Shown piece after piece: positions 33,660-41,270 of a stretch of DNA of 43,786 nucleotides; the first letter of the stretch is position 1, and each line of letters starts with the position of its first letter. The position numbers and the translations under genes were made by a program. This stretch comes from Treponema sp. (GTDB lineage: Bacteria > Spirochaetota > Spirochaetia > Treponematales > Treponemataceae). Below the pieces are notes generated by a model. The model did not search any database. It had not been told where the DNA came from and was given only the letters and a program-made list of their open reading frames with translations. The stretch is taken from contig JAIKYB010000243.1 in the NCBI GenBank assembly GCA_024683675.1, positions 1 to 43,786 on the forward strand. Reading direction: 5' to 3'.

Positions 33660-35465
33660 CTAAGACCTTACACATTTGAAGAATTGGAAGTCACCAGGTA
33701 TAAGCCTTGTATGGAATACAGATTCTTCTTCTGAGGCATTAAATTCTATTTTTCTTGTATATAGAGGCTTAATCTCCGCAGGTCGCCATTTTGAAGGCTC
33801 TTTGGGTGCTGGAATAAACTCCAGAGCATAAGCTCCCTTTACATGAATATTAAAATCTACCGGTGCACAACCATCATTAGTATAACAATAAAGGCCGAAA
33901 GTGTCATTATCATAAGTAAAGAGAGAAACTCCATATCCGCTGTCTATCCAAACCTTGCCATCCAAAAGCTCGTAACGAATATTAGTCAGAACTTCTGCCG
34001 GCAAATCGCGGATTTTAGAAGGCATATCAGGAAGATTTATTACTTCAAATATCCCCTGACCATAAGTATCGAACATTATTATGCTTTCGTGATATTCTCC
34101 GTGGCCTGCATTACTTTTAGACCAGGTAGAATTATTACGATGCTCCAGCAATGGGAAGCTTATAGGTTCAGCAGATTTAATATAGTTTCTGCCATACAAG
34201 CCGGAAACAGTTACCTGAAATTCATCAGCATCTAAACGTCGGTCTGTGTAGCGAATTGAAGTATATTCTGACAAAGGAGGATTAAAGCTGCCTGCTTCAG
34301 AAGCCTTTTGAGCTCCGATTACAAAGCCCGCAGTCGCAATTACAGAACCACCATCCAGCATAAAGTCCCTGATTTTTTCAGAAATATCCTTATCCTCTAA
34401 AGAAGAAGCGGTCACTAAAACTTTATCTGCAGTTTTTTTACCATTTTCCAAAGGGAAATATGGGCTAGGTTCCATTGGAACTCCAACCATACCAAGGAAA
34501 TCTTCAAGATGATCTTCTCCCTGAGAATTAAAAGGAATATAAACCTTTGTTCCGCAAGGATTTCCACACTTATCTAAAACTTCATCAATTTTTTCATACT
34601 GGAAGCCAAGAGGAGTTGCCCTCTTATTATTATAAATGGCACTCCAGCAGAACATCATAATTTCTTTTGATTTAGAAAAGGCTGTAAGATATGCCTGTTC
34701 AAGGTAAGTATCAATTCTGTCACATTCAAATGGGTCAAACCAGCCTCCTCCATTACGATTTGGAGAGGCATTTTCCATATAACGAGGAAGAGAATAACTT
34801 AGATAGCGTGGAAGATGCTGGTCCTGCTGAGCTCCATGACGGGTTTCTGTTCCTGTGTAAATACCATCAAAGATATCCTTCTGCTCTTCAGGATTGTAGC
34901 CTGTTTCATGGTAACTTTCTCTCCAGTTTGGATATTTTATGATGATTTTTATCTTAGGATTTACAGCCTTTGCAGGTTTTATTATGAGATTTTCAGAAAC
35001 CTCTTTCATTTTTGACAGGCGGAATTCCTTCCAGCTGCGGTTCCCCTTTTCGCGACGGCAGTCTTCGCACATACACTGGGTAAAAAAGAAATCATCAATA
35101 ATAAATTCGTCAAAAAGACCTGCTGTATATTCGCTAACCTCTTTAAGACGAGCTCTCATTGGCTCATTACAATAACAGAAGGTATCAAAAAGGCGATGAC
35201 GTTTTTTGTCTGACTCGTTTAAGTCTGGAGTAACGGTAGTAATACCACCTGAAACTTCAATTCCATATTCTGAAAGTACCTTTTTAATCATCTTTATCTG
35301 CTTTTCTGATGCAAAGCTTCCGCGGTAAGTCTCCAGATAAACCTTATCAATTCCTACATACTTTTGAAGCCAGTCAGCCTCTTTGCGAAGTTCTTCTTCG
35401 CTTACTCTTTCTGCCCACTGGGCTACACAATAGGTTACTGATTTAAAATTTCTAAACAAAGACAT
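33660..35465 (-). CDS. Putative TIM-barrel glycoside-hydrolase-like protein
   Basis: 601 residues from ATG 35465, chosen because GAGGA lies right before it; an ATG at 35477 has none. No signal peptide. The first ~330 residues look like a TIM barrel (DKVYLETYRG, DEFIIDDFFFTQCMCEDCRR, IIIKYPNWRESY, GIYTGTETRHG), with acidic residues at strand ends. The part at about 350-430 resembles the glutamine-amidotransferase-like trimerisation domain of GH42 enzymes (VLVTASSLEDKDISEKIRDF, GGSVIATAGFV). The end is beta-rich. I cannot name the family or the substrate; a carbohydrate role is inferred from the layout. CMCEDCRR could bind a metal. Confidence 0.65.
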   Translation of the reverse strand: MSLFRNFKSVTYCVAQWAERVSEEELRKEADWLQKYVGIDKVYLETYRGSFASEKQIKMIKKVLSEYGIEVSGGITTVTPDLNESDKKRHRLFDTFCYCNEPMRARLKEVSEYTAGLFDEFIIDDFFFTQCMCEDCRREKGNRSWKEFRLSKMKEVSENLIIKPAKAVNPKIKIIIKYPNWRESYHETGYNPEEQKDIFDGIYTGTETRHGAQQDQHLPRYLSYSLPRYMENASPNRNGGGWFDPFECDRIDTYLEQAYLTAFSKSKEIMMFCWSAIYNNKRATPLGFQYEKIDEVLDKCGNPCGTKVYIPFNSQGEDHLEDFLGMVGVPMEPSPYFPLENGKKTADKVLVTASSLEDKDISEKIRDFMLDGGSVIATAGFVIGAQKASEAGSFNPPLSEYTSIRYTDRRLDADEFQVTVSGLYGRNYIKSAEPISFPLLEHRNNSTWSKSNAGHGEYHESIIMFDTYGQGIFEVINLPDMPSKIRDLPAEVLTNIRYELLDGKVWIDSGYGVSLFTYDNDTFGLYCYTNDGCAPVDFNIHVKGAYALEFIPAPKEPSKWRPAEIKPLYTRKIEFNASEEESVFHTRLIPGDFQFFKCVRS

Positions 35466-35556
35466 AGTTTTCCTCACTGATTTAAGTATACCTTTACTTA
35501 TTACTTTTTCAGTAAGGAATATCTTTTTGAATTGAATAAATCTCTAATTTTTTTAA

Positions 35557-36894
35557 TTAAATATATTGTTCGTCGTTACGATTTTTTACGTAAAGCGAGC
35601 CCTGCTCATAAGCCTGACGCAATTTTGCCATAAAAGTGCTTGTAATAGCTTCGCAGTCAGAACGGCGCATTGGTTTTAAAATATCTTCCTGTTCCCGAAC
35701 CTCTGCTCTACGTCCGGCAGAAATATTTGAAAGGATTTTTTCACGAAAGTCTTCTGGTTTTGCTGCTATCAGATAGGCAATTTCACTTTCTTTCATTTCT
35801 GCAAGTCGCTTTTGCAGATACTGATCATCAGCATTTACAACATCATCAAGAGTAAAGAGTCTGCTTTTAAGATCCTTACCAAGATCCGGATCATCATCAG
35901 ATAGATAAGAGAGAATATCTTTTTCAGCAGATGAATCCATTTTTTTAAGAATCTGAGCAAGAGCATTTCTTCCATCTATATTTTCAGAATCATCAATTTC
36001 TAAATGCAGAGATTTTTCATGAATTGCCTGATCTATTCGGCGGATTATATCAGGAGAAACAGCTTCCATTTTTGCAAGTCTTAATACAACTTCCTTTTTT
36101 TCATCTGCAGCCATTGAATTAATAATACCTGCCGCTTTTTTGGGGTCCAGATGAGATAAAACAATGGATTGAACGCCTACATTTTCTCCCTTTATAAGCT
36201 GGTAAATTCTATCATTTTCCATATCCTCAAGATAACGGAAAGGGACTTCTCCCTGCAAAGGCATGGATTTCTTTATAAGTTCTTCTGCACGGGCTTTACC
36301 ATAGGCCTTTTCAAGCATTTCACGGGCGGTTTCTACTCCACCTTCGGTTTTAGCCTGCTTAACAAGAGCATTGAACTCTTCTAATATAACAGCTTCTTCT
36401 TCCTTGCTGACACTTCTTATTGAAGCAATTTCAGGAATAATTTTTTCAATCTGCTTTTCGCTTAAATGTGGTAAAACTTTTGCAGCTTCATCTTCTCCAA
36501 TAATAAGAAGAAATTTTGCTACACGGCGATATACAGAATCTTTACCATCTGCCTGAGACTGACCTTCCGGAACTTTTATGAGTCCGCCGCTTTTTAAGAA
36601 ATCCGTTGCATTATTAAGTCGTCTTTTACTTTCTGCAATTGAGGCTGCCGCCTGCATTTTTTCTTCTGTTTTCTTTTGCATTTTTGCAAGAGTTACAGAT
36701 TGTGGCTGAGTATTTATAGTTTGAGCATTTTCTTTAACAGGCTCAGAAGTTACAGTTTCCTTTGTAAAATGCTGAAGGCCTGAAGTCCAGTCAGCACTTG
36801 TATTTTTTTGATTTTTTGATTCACTATTTTCTTTTTTATCATTTGAAGCAGCATTTTTCATATAAGCAGCTGCACGGAAATCTTTTACATCCAT
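35557..36894 (-). CDS. fliG1: FliG-like flagellar protein, FliG1 type
   Basis: 445 residues against about 335-345 for FliG. The extra length is an N-terminal polar extension of about 100 residues (Lys/Glu/Asn/Gln-rich). Then FliG N, middle and C domains follow: KFLLIIGEDEAAKVLPHLSE, SIVLSHLDPKKAAGIINSM, and VVNADDQYLQKRLAEMKESE / DFREKILSNISAGRRAEV. The EHPQ motif that binds FliM is ENVG here, and of the charged torque residues the region RDD is REQ. Spirochaetes are known to have two FliGs, and the divergent FliG1 has a specialised role in periplasmic flagella. No ribosome-binding site is visible before the ATG. Confidence 0.88.
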   Translation of the reverse strand: MDVKDFRAAAYMKNAASNDKKENSESKNQKNTSADWTSGLQHFTKETVTSEPVKENAQTINTQPQSVTLAKMQKKTEEKMQAAASIAESKRRLNNATDFLKSGGLIKVPEGQSQADGKDSVYRRVAKFLLIIGEDEAAKVLPHLSEKQIEKIIPEIASIRSVSKEEEAVILEEFNALVKQAKTEGGVETAREMLEKAYGKARAEELIKKSMPLQGEVPFRYLEDMENDRIYQLIKGENVGVQSIVLSHLDPKKAAGIINSMAADEKKEVVLRLAKMEAVSPDIIRRIDQAIHEKSLHLEIDDSENIDGRNALAQILKKMDSSAEKDILSYLSDDDPDLGKDLKSRLFTLDDVVNADDQYLQKRLAEMKESEIAYLIAAKPEDFREKILSNISAGRRAEVREQEDILKPMRRSDCEAITSTFMAKLRQAYEQGSLYVKNRNDEQYI

Positions 36895-37041
36895 ACTTTA
36901 ATAATAACAAAGTTTCGTGGAAAAGTCTTGTAAAAATGCTCCGCACTGCTCGCTCTTCGCAAAAAACGCTCCGCACTGCTCGCCTTTTTTGCGCGGGGGC
37001 TCCGGTTCGAATCCTGTCGGCGGCTTGCGTGAAATACCCCT

Positions 37042-37074
37042 AAAAAAAAGACTTCCTGCTCTTTACAGGAAGTC
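37042..37074 (-). terminator. Terminator after the tRNA-Gln 3'-end fragment
   Basis: Stem GACTTCCTG/CAGGAAGTC (37050-37058, 37066-37074), seven-base loop. On the minus strand it is followed by eight T (37042-37049). It lies after the pseudo-tRNA end in the same relation as the functional terminator at 37273. Confidence 0.85.
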
Positions 37075-37082
37075 CTTTATGC

Positions 37083-37099
37083 TGGGCCGACAGGATTCG
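37083..37099 (-). pseudogene. 3'-end fragment of tRNA-Gln
   Basis: 17 bases identical to the last 17 bases (before the discriminator) of the tRNA-Gln gene at 37305-37377. The rest of the tRNA is replaced by unrelated GC-rich sequence (37100-37170). Either the remnant of a duplicated tRNA gene or an insertion scar that copies the tRNA end. Confidence 0.65.
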
Positions 37100-37264
37100 G
37101 CGCGACGGTCGCCAACCTCCTGTTGGCTCCCTCTGCGCCGCCTCCGCGCCCTGTCGCTCGCATCCTTGCTCGCTTTTCAAAAAAATTGCTCCGCACTGCT
37201 CGCAATTTTTTTGCGGGCGCTCCGGTTCGAATCCTGCCGGCTTCTTCCTTCAAATGCCGTTAAA

Positions 37265-37293
37265 ACAAAAAACTCTCCGCGTTTTACGGAGAG
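37265..37293. terminator. Terminator after tRNA-Gln
   Basis: Stem CTCTCCG/CGGAGAG (37273-37279, 37287-37293), loop CGTTTTA. On the minus strand it is followed by a T run (37265-37272, one interruption). T's on the other side make it potentially bidirectional. Confidence 0.85.
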
Positions 37294-37304
37294 CTCTTTT
37301 TTAT

Positions 37305-37377
37305 CTGGGCCGACAGGATTCGAACCTGTGGAATGCGGGCACCAAAAGCCCGTGTCTTACCGCTTGACGACGGCCCA
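37305..37377 (-). tRNA. trnQ: tRNA-Gln (anticodon TTG)
   Basis: 73 bases. Acceptor TGGGCCG pairs with CGGCCCA, with the U1-A72 pair and discriminator G73 that are typical of tRNA-Gln. The D arm has AAGCGGTAA, the anticodon stem CGGGC/GCCCG encloses TTTTGGT with anticodon TTG, and the T arm is ACAGG TTCGAAT CCTGT. CCA is not encoded. It lies 18 bases after the spoVG stop on the same strand with no terminator between, so it is probably cut out of an ispE-spoVG-tRNA transcript. Confidence 0.98.
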
Positions 37378-37395
37378 ATTTATCATTAGAAGTTG

Positions 37396-37674
37396 TTAGT
37401 CTTCTGAGCTACCAACTTCAACGTGACCAGCTTCATACTCAGCCAGGATTTTGTCTTGAATTTCATTTCTGAATTCAGGACTTATTGGATGAGCAACATC
37501 TTTATATTCACCGTTTGCTGTTTTTCTACTTGGCATAGCGATGAACAAGCCAGTTTTTCCTTCAATAATCTTCACATTGTGAACAACGAAGCAATCATCA
37601 AAAGTAACAGTTACATAAGCGCGTAATTTTCCTTCGTCCTCTACTTTTCTAATACGCAATTCAGTTATCTGCAT
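37396..37674 (-). CDS. spoVG: SpoVG family RNA/DNA-binding regulator
   Basis: 92 residues, the normal size. The family core is complete ([60 protein letters not shown]) with the alpha-helix holding RNEIQDKIL and an acidic end. SpoVG proteins in Firmicutes and in Borrelia bind nucleic acids and control gene expression after transcription; the name comes from sporulation, which does not occur here. AAGGTGG lies seven bases before the ATG. ispE is 31 bases upstream, a neighbour also found in Firmicutes, and tRNA-Gln follows. Confidence 0.97.
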   Translation of the reverse strand: MQITELRIRKVEDEGKLRAYVTVTFDDCFVVHNVKIIEGKTGLFIAMPSRKTANGEYKDVAHPISPEFRNEIQDKILAEYEAGHVEVGSSED

Positions 37675-37705
37675 TTTTTTTCCACCTTATTAACTAAATA
37701 CAACT

Positions 37706-38575
37706 CTAGACAGTCTGTACAAGTTTAGAATCAAAAACACCAGCAAGCTTTCTTTGAACTTCTTCAGCCTGCTGCTGCAATGTAAATACACCATAAACTG
37801 TGGATCCAGACCCCGACATTTCAGCAAAAGGGGCCCCGTTCTGCTTTAGTAGATCCAATGCATCACGGACTTTTGGATAAGTCTCCGTAATAACCGGTGT
37901 AAAGGTATTTACAAAGTTCCACTCCTCTACAGACCTGTTGTAAACAGATTCTAAGTTAGAAAAAGCAGTCCCTGTTACCATTTTTCTTGCAGCAAGATAG
38001 TCATCTACAAGAGAATAAGCTTCCTTTGTAGAAGAACTAACATTTGGAAAAACCAGCAACAAAAACAAATCATGCCGAGGTTTTATCCTTCTTACAATTT
38101 CACCACGCCCAGAAACAACAGCACAAGCCTTTCCTTCCTCATCAGAATGCATGAAGAAGAAAACATCACTTCCAGTTTTAGAAGCAATGTAATCGAACTG
38201 GCTTTCAGAAAGCAACACATCGCATGATTTTTCAAGCACTCGTACTAATGCAGCGGCATCCGAAGAACCACCACCAAGGCCTCCCCCAGAGGGGATTCCC
38301 TTTACAAGCTCCACATCAACTCCTGGAACAGAGCAATTTGAAACTTCTACAAATGCTTTATAAGCTTTTACTAAAGTATTATCTTCAGGCAAGGACATTG
38401 AATTGCAAGTCACTCTGCATTCATTAGTTGGCAGAAGAGCTACATTCAACTGATCATATAAATCGACTGTCTGAAATATACTTTCTATATTATGAAATCC
38501 ATCTTGGCGCTTTGGCAAAACTTTTAATCCGAAATTAACTTTTGCATAGGCTTTGACTGAAAAATCATAATTCAT
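37706..38575 (-). CDS. ispE: 4-diphosphocytidyl-2-C-methyl-D-erythritol kinase
   Basis: 289 residues, a GHMP kinase of the MEP isoprenoid pathway. Seen: AYAKVNFGLKVLPKRQDGFH at the start, the ATP-binding GIPSGGGLGGGSSDAAA, and the third motif AEMSGSGSTVYGVF. The ATG has no ribosome-binding site. A consensus promoter TTGACA-16-TATAAT ends 12 bases before it, so the mRNA would have a leader of only about five bases. It is divergent from the acidic-protein gene (176 bases between). Confidence 0.97.
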   Translation of the reverse strand: MNYDFSVKAYAKVNFGLKVLPKRQDGFHNIESIFQTVDLYDQLNVALLPTNECRVTCNSMSLPEDNTLVKAYKAFVEVSNCSVPGVDVELVKGIPSGGGLGGGSSDAAALVRVLEKSCDVLLSESQFDYIASKTGSDVFFFMHSDEEGKACAVVSGRGEIVRRIKPRHDLFLLLVFPNVSSSTKEAYSLVDDYLAARKMVTGTAFSNLESVYNRSVEEWNFVNTFTPVITETYPKVRDALDLLKQNGAPFAEMSGSGSTVYGVFTLQQQAEEVQRKLAGVFDSKLVQTV

Positions 38576-38587
38576 CTTATTTTTCTT

Positions 38588-38615
38588 ATTATATCTATTT
38601 TTTGATTCTTGTCAA
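38588..38615 (-). promoter_or_regulatory. ispE-spoVG-tRNA promoter
   Basis: Consensus TTGACA (38610-38615), 16 bp, TATAAT (38588-38593) on the minus strand, 12 bases before the ATG. Confidence 0.8.
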
Positions 38616-38693
38616 ACCACTTACTAAAATATAACAAATTCATAACAAATATTTTTAACAAAAAATAAAAAATAAAATTATACTTCTGACTAG

Positions 38694-38722
38694 TTGACAA
38701 TTCATGCTCTCTGATTTACATT
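38694..38722 (+). promoter_or_regulatory. Promoter of the acidic protein gene
   Basis: TTGACA at 38694-38699, 17 bp, TACATT at 38717-38722. A start near 38729 gives a leader of about 22 bases with GAGGT. Confidence 0.65.
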
Positions 38723-38751
38723 TTAGAAAAAGTACAAATATTGAGGTATTT

Positions 38752-39009
38752 ATGTCTGCTGATTCCGATTTCGAAGAGATGACTATGTCTTTTTCCTATG
38801 ATGATGATTTCGATGACTTTGATGAAGATTTCGACGATGATTTTGACGACTACGAAGAAGACGACGAAGCATTGGACGAATTTGATGATGAAGAAGACCT
38901 TTACTTTGACGATGTCTTTAAAGAAGAAGATGTAGATGAACCCTACGATGACGTTGAAGAAGAAGATGGCTACGGAAGCTATAGAAGCGGCTTCGACGAC
39001 GAAGAATAA
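38752..39009 (+). CDS. Extremely acidic small protein
   Basis: 85 residues from ATG 38752, preceded by GAGGT at five bases; an earlier ATG at 38704 overlaps the promoter and is rejected. By hand count 29 Asp and 17 Glu make up over half of the protein, with only one Lys and one Arg. Phe and Tyr are placed regularly among the acids (DDDFDDFDEDFDDDFDDYEE). It is surely disordered alone and could mimic nucleic acid, bind cations or a basic partner, or act like the acidic tail of the RNA polymerase delta subunit; none of these is shown. It has its own promoter and terminator. Confidence 0.78.
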   Translation: MSADSDFEEMTMSFSYDDDFDDFDEDFDDDFDDYEEDDEALDEFDDEEDLYFDDVFKEEDVDEPYDDVEEEDGYGSYRSGFDDEE

Positions 39010-39017
39010 TTAAGCAC

Positions 39018-39054
39018 AAAAAAATGCCGGATTTAAATCCGGCATTAAATTTTT
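39018..39054. terminator. Bidirectional terminator, perfect palindrome
   Basis: The bases 39023-39046 form a perfect 24-base palindrome with arm AATGCCGGATTT. Seven A precede it and five T follow after a short gap, so it can end both the acidic-protein transcript and the rsfS transcript; the minus direction has the better T run. Confidence 0.9.
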
Positions 39055-39061
39055 CCCCAAT

Positions 39062-39412
39062 TTACTCTAGTGGAATAAGACGGCCTGCATGCCATAATTT
39101 TTCCAAATCATAGAAATTACGTGCAGATTCTGACATAAGATGAACCACAACAGAACCTAAATCAATAAGATTCCAGTCATCTCCATCAGGACTCTTTTTA
39201 TTTGTAAGATGGATTTCCATATCATTATTCTTGATATAATCCTTAATCTGTTTATACAAGCCCTGCCAATGCACAGAACTGTTTACAGTTACAATTACAA
39301 AATAATCAGTCCAGCTGTTAAGTCCACTGATATCAAGAAGAACAACATCATTTCCCTTTCCGTCAATCATAAGCTTTGCAATTTCTATTGCCTTTTCTTC
39401 TGTTGTTTTCAT
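39062..39412 (-). CDS. rsfS: Ribosomal silencing factor RsfS
   Basis: 116 residues. RsfS/YbeB/Iojap binds L14 of the large subunit and blocks subunit joining when nutrients are low. Seen: KAIEIAKLMIDGKGNDVVLL, the signature WTDYFVIVTVNSSVHWQGL and GDDWNLIDLGSVVVHLMSE. AAGGAG lies eight bases before the ATG, inside the spacer to the LCP-like gene. It is the last gene of the rplU-to-rsfS run. Confidence 0.97.
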   Translation of the reverse strand: MKTTEEKAIEIAKLMIDGKGNDVVLLDISGLNSWTDYFVIVTVNSSVHWQGLYKQIKDYIKNNDMEIHLTNKKSPDGDDWNLIDLGSVVVHLMSESARNFYDLEKLWHAGRLIPLE

Positions 39413-39424
39413 AAAGTGCTCCTT

Positions 39425-40630
39425 TTATCGAACATATCGACCATCAAAATCCTTTCCAAGGATAATAGTAAAGTCTACATTTGCTTCAGATGATGATTCC
39501 GCAGCTTCTTCTTCAGGCTCCGGATCTCTAATATTTGTACAATGGATAAACTCACCAACCAGCTTTGCTACAGTTTCATTTCCAATATGATTTATAATCA
39601 CGGTCTCTTCATAATCATTACGACTTGCATTAACCGGGCTAAGTACATCATAGCTGGCATTCTGGAAGAGAATTGCTGTATTTCTGGCAAGGCCCTGCAC
39701 TGTAGTTCCATTTTGAATCTCTATAACATATACACGACTGGTCATAGAATCTGCTGTAGAATTCAAGATTGCTACATTCTGACGTACTGCTTCCTTAATA
39801 AATTCACCATTATTATCAGGGAAGAGTAATAACTGATCATCAACACGACGCAAAGAACCTGTAATTGTCTGACGCAGAATTGACTCCGAATCAACATCCG
39901 CAATCAGTTTTATAAGCGTTTTTTCCTCTTCCTTAGTAAGATTTGAAGTAACACAATCAGAATAAATCTTAAAGTTATCATCATTAAGGAAGATTTCGTA
40001 CTTCTTATCATGAATACCGCTTAAGAATGCCGCCATACAATTCTGATATCTTTCCTGTACATCATACTCAGTTTCTTCAGGAAGTCTATAACGCAAATAA
40101 ACCGCAATTTTATCACCATCAAGATTGATAGCTCCAGATGGAAGAAGCCAGCGCTCCCCTTCTTCAGAAACACAATCTACCGGCTCAGAAATAAAGACTC
40201 TCATACCACCAAGATAATCTGATATTTTAATAAAATCGTCAAAATCAAGAATGATATAAAATGGAACCTTTATTCCTAATAATTTTTCAACTTCTGTTTT
40301 ATATGCTTCAACTCCCGCTTCTGAATAAACCCTTTTTAGCATATCTACTCGGTTTAAAGACTGCCAGATAGCACCTGTATAACCTGGAAGATTAATAAGG
40401 GCAGCCTTATAGGATTCCGGATAATAAATCATTACGCTGGAAAAAAGAACTTCGGAGTCTTCATCTTCTATAATAAAGAGCGTTTTAACATTGGAATCTC
40501 TTGTGACAACTTCATTTACAGTATTTGTCTTTAGGGCAAGAGAAAAAACAAGTACAAGGATAGCTGCTAAAGCAAGAATAAAAGCTATGAACAATATACC
40601 TTTCTGTTCATTTCTAATTTTTTTCTTCAT
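39425..40630 (-). CDS. LytR-CpsA-Psr-like membrane protein with LytR_C domain
   Basis: 401 residues. One N-terminal membrane segment at 12-34, then an LCP-like domain and a C-terminal LytR_C domain (VYVIEIQNGTTVQGLARNTA ... FTIILGKDF). LCP enzymes attach glycopolymers to peptidoglycan. Some active-site residues remain (YLRYR with Arg180/182, and QERYQN with Arg194). The first catalytic region is altered: the SDTxML aspartate is missing (LFSSVMIYY) and the SIPRDT arginine-aspartate reads NLPGYT. It may be an inactive or changed relative. The start overlaps the yqeK stop (ATGA). LytR-type genes between yqeK and rsfS are known in other bacteria. Confidence 0.85.
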   Translation of the reverse strand: MKKKIRNEQKGILFIAFILALAAILVLVFSLALKTNTVNEVVTRDSNVKTLFIIEDEDSEVLFSSVMIYYPESYKAALINLPGYTGAIWQSLNRVDMLKRVYSEAGVEAYKTEVEKLLGIKVPFYIILDFDDFIKISDYLGGMRVFISEPVDCVSEEGERWLLPSGAINLDGDKIAVYLRYRLPEETEYDVQERYQNCMAAFLSGIHDKKYEIFLNDDNFKIYSDCVTSNLTKEEEKTLIKLIADVDSESILRQTITGSLRRVDDQLLLFPDNNGEFIKEAVRQNVAILNSTADSMTSRVYVIEIQNGTTVQGLARNTAILFQNASYDVLSPVNASRNDYEETVIINHIGNETVAKLVGEFIHCTNIRDPEPEEEAAESSSEANVDFTIILGKDFDGRYVR

Positions 40631-41214
40631 TTTTTACTGCCCACCTTGTTTTTATAATATTCCAGAAGCTTAAGAGTATCAGGATAAAGAGTATACCCCT
40701 TTTTAGTAACATACTCATAATTTTCATAAAAGACTGTAGAAAACATATCTTCCAATGAAAGTTTATATAAAGCTTCCCTATATTCATCTGTTGACTGAGG
40801 ACGACCAGGTTCTATTTTATCTGCTATAAAGAGACATTTTCCCAGATCGGATAATCCAATTTTTGCAGAGGTATGATACGCAACTGCCTCCAGAATTTCC
40901 TTGTCCTTAATGCCAAATTTTTCATTCATCAATACAGAAGCGGCCCTTCCATGTAATAAAGATGGATTTTTTAGTTCAAAATCCATAATAGGATCTCCAT
41001 CCTTTTGGGCAAGAGCTATCTGCTGTTCAGCTGGAAAATCCTTACACATATCATGTCCAATACCAGAAAGATAACCTTTTGTTTCATCTAAAGAATAAAG
41101 ACGGCATAATCTGGCTGTCATTTCAGCAACTCTGACAGAATGCTCAAAGCGTGATTTTTTTACATTTGCTTTTGTAAATTCACGAATGTCATCAATAAGT
41201 GCAAGATAGTCCAT
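40627..41214 (-). CDS. yqeK: YqeK-type HD-domain hydrolase (Ap4A hydrolase)
   Basis: 195 residues. HD-domain metal ligands: His25 in SRFEHSVRVA, His54-Asp55 in GIGHDMCKD, and the later HGRAA and YHTSAKIG segments typical of YqeK. The family splits diadenosine tetraphosphate symmetrically into two ADP. In many genomes nadD precedes yqeK; here obgE comes directly before with a 56-base gap and no nadD. Translationally coupled to the LCP-like gene. Confidence 0.93.
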   Translation of the reverse strand: MDYLALIDDIREFTKANVKKSRFEHSVRVAEMTARLCRLYSLDETKGYLSGIGHDMCKDFPAEQQIALAQKDGDPIMDFELKNPSLLHGRAASVLMNEKFGIKDKEILEAVAYHTSAKIGLSDLGKCLFIADKIEPGRPQSTDEYREALYKLSLEDMFSTVFYENYEYVTKKGYTLYPDTLKLLEYYKNKVGSKK

Positions 41215-41270
41215 AAGATTTTTAATCCCTTTTAAATATACTCAAAATAGGCAGTTAAAACAAGTTAGCT

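Larger units (their letters stand above)
36938..37241. repeat. GC-rich tRNA-associated repeat cluster
   Basis: This 300-base stretch without a protein gene holds two copies of one unit. A 16-base box GCTCCGCACTGCTCGC occurs at 36938-36953, 36968-36983 and 37188-37203. The last two form the loop of hairpins with A/T stems (36959-36966 with 36985-36992; 37179-37189 with 37202-37212). Each is followed by a 23-base sequence (36999-37021 and 37219-37241, one mismatch) that contains GGTTCGAATCCTG, a tRNA T-arm on the plus strand. Downstream of each lies a terminator and then TGGGCCGACAGGATTCG (37083-37099 and 37306-37322), the tRNA-Gln 3' end on the minus strand. Long open frames here are shadows. 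Confidence 0.8.

Noticed and set aside
36938-37241. Possible CRISPR array or integron attC sites
   Set aside because: The repeats are few, unevenly spaced and contain tRNA ends; no cas or integrase gene is near.
36917-37399. Open frame of 160 codons on the plus strand across the repeat region
   Set aside because: It runs through the tRNA-Gln gene in antisense, two terminators and the repeats, so it is a by-product of GC-rich repeats.
38704-38751. 16-codon extension of the acidic protein
   Set aside because: It overlaps the promoter and differs in composition; the ATG at 38752 has GAGGT before it.
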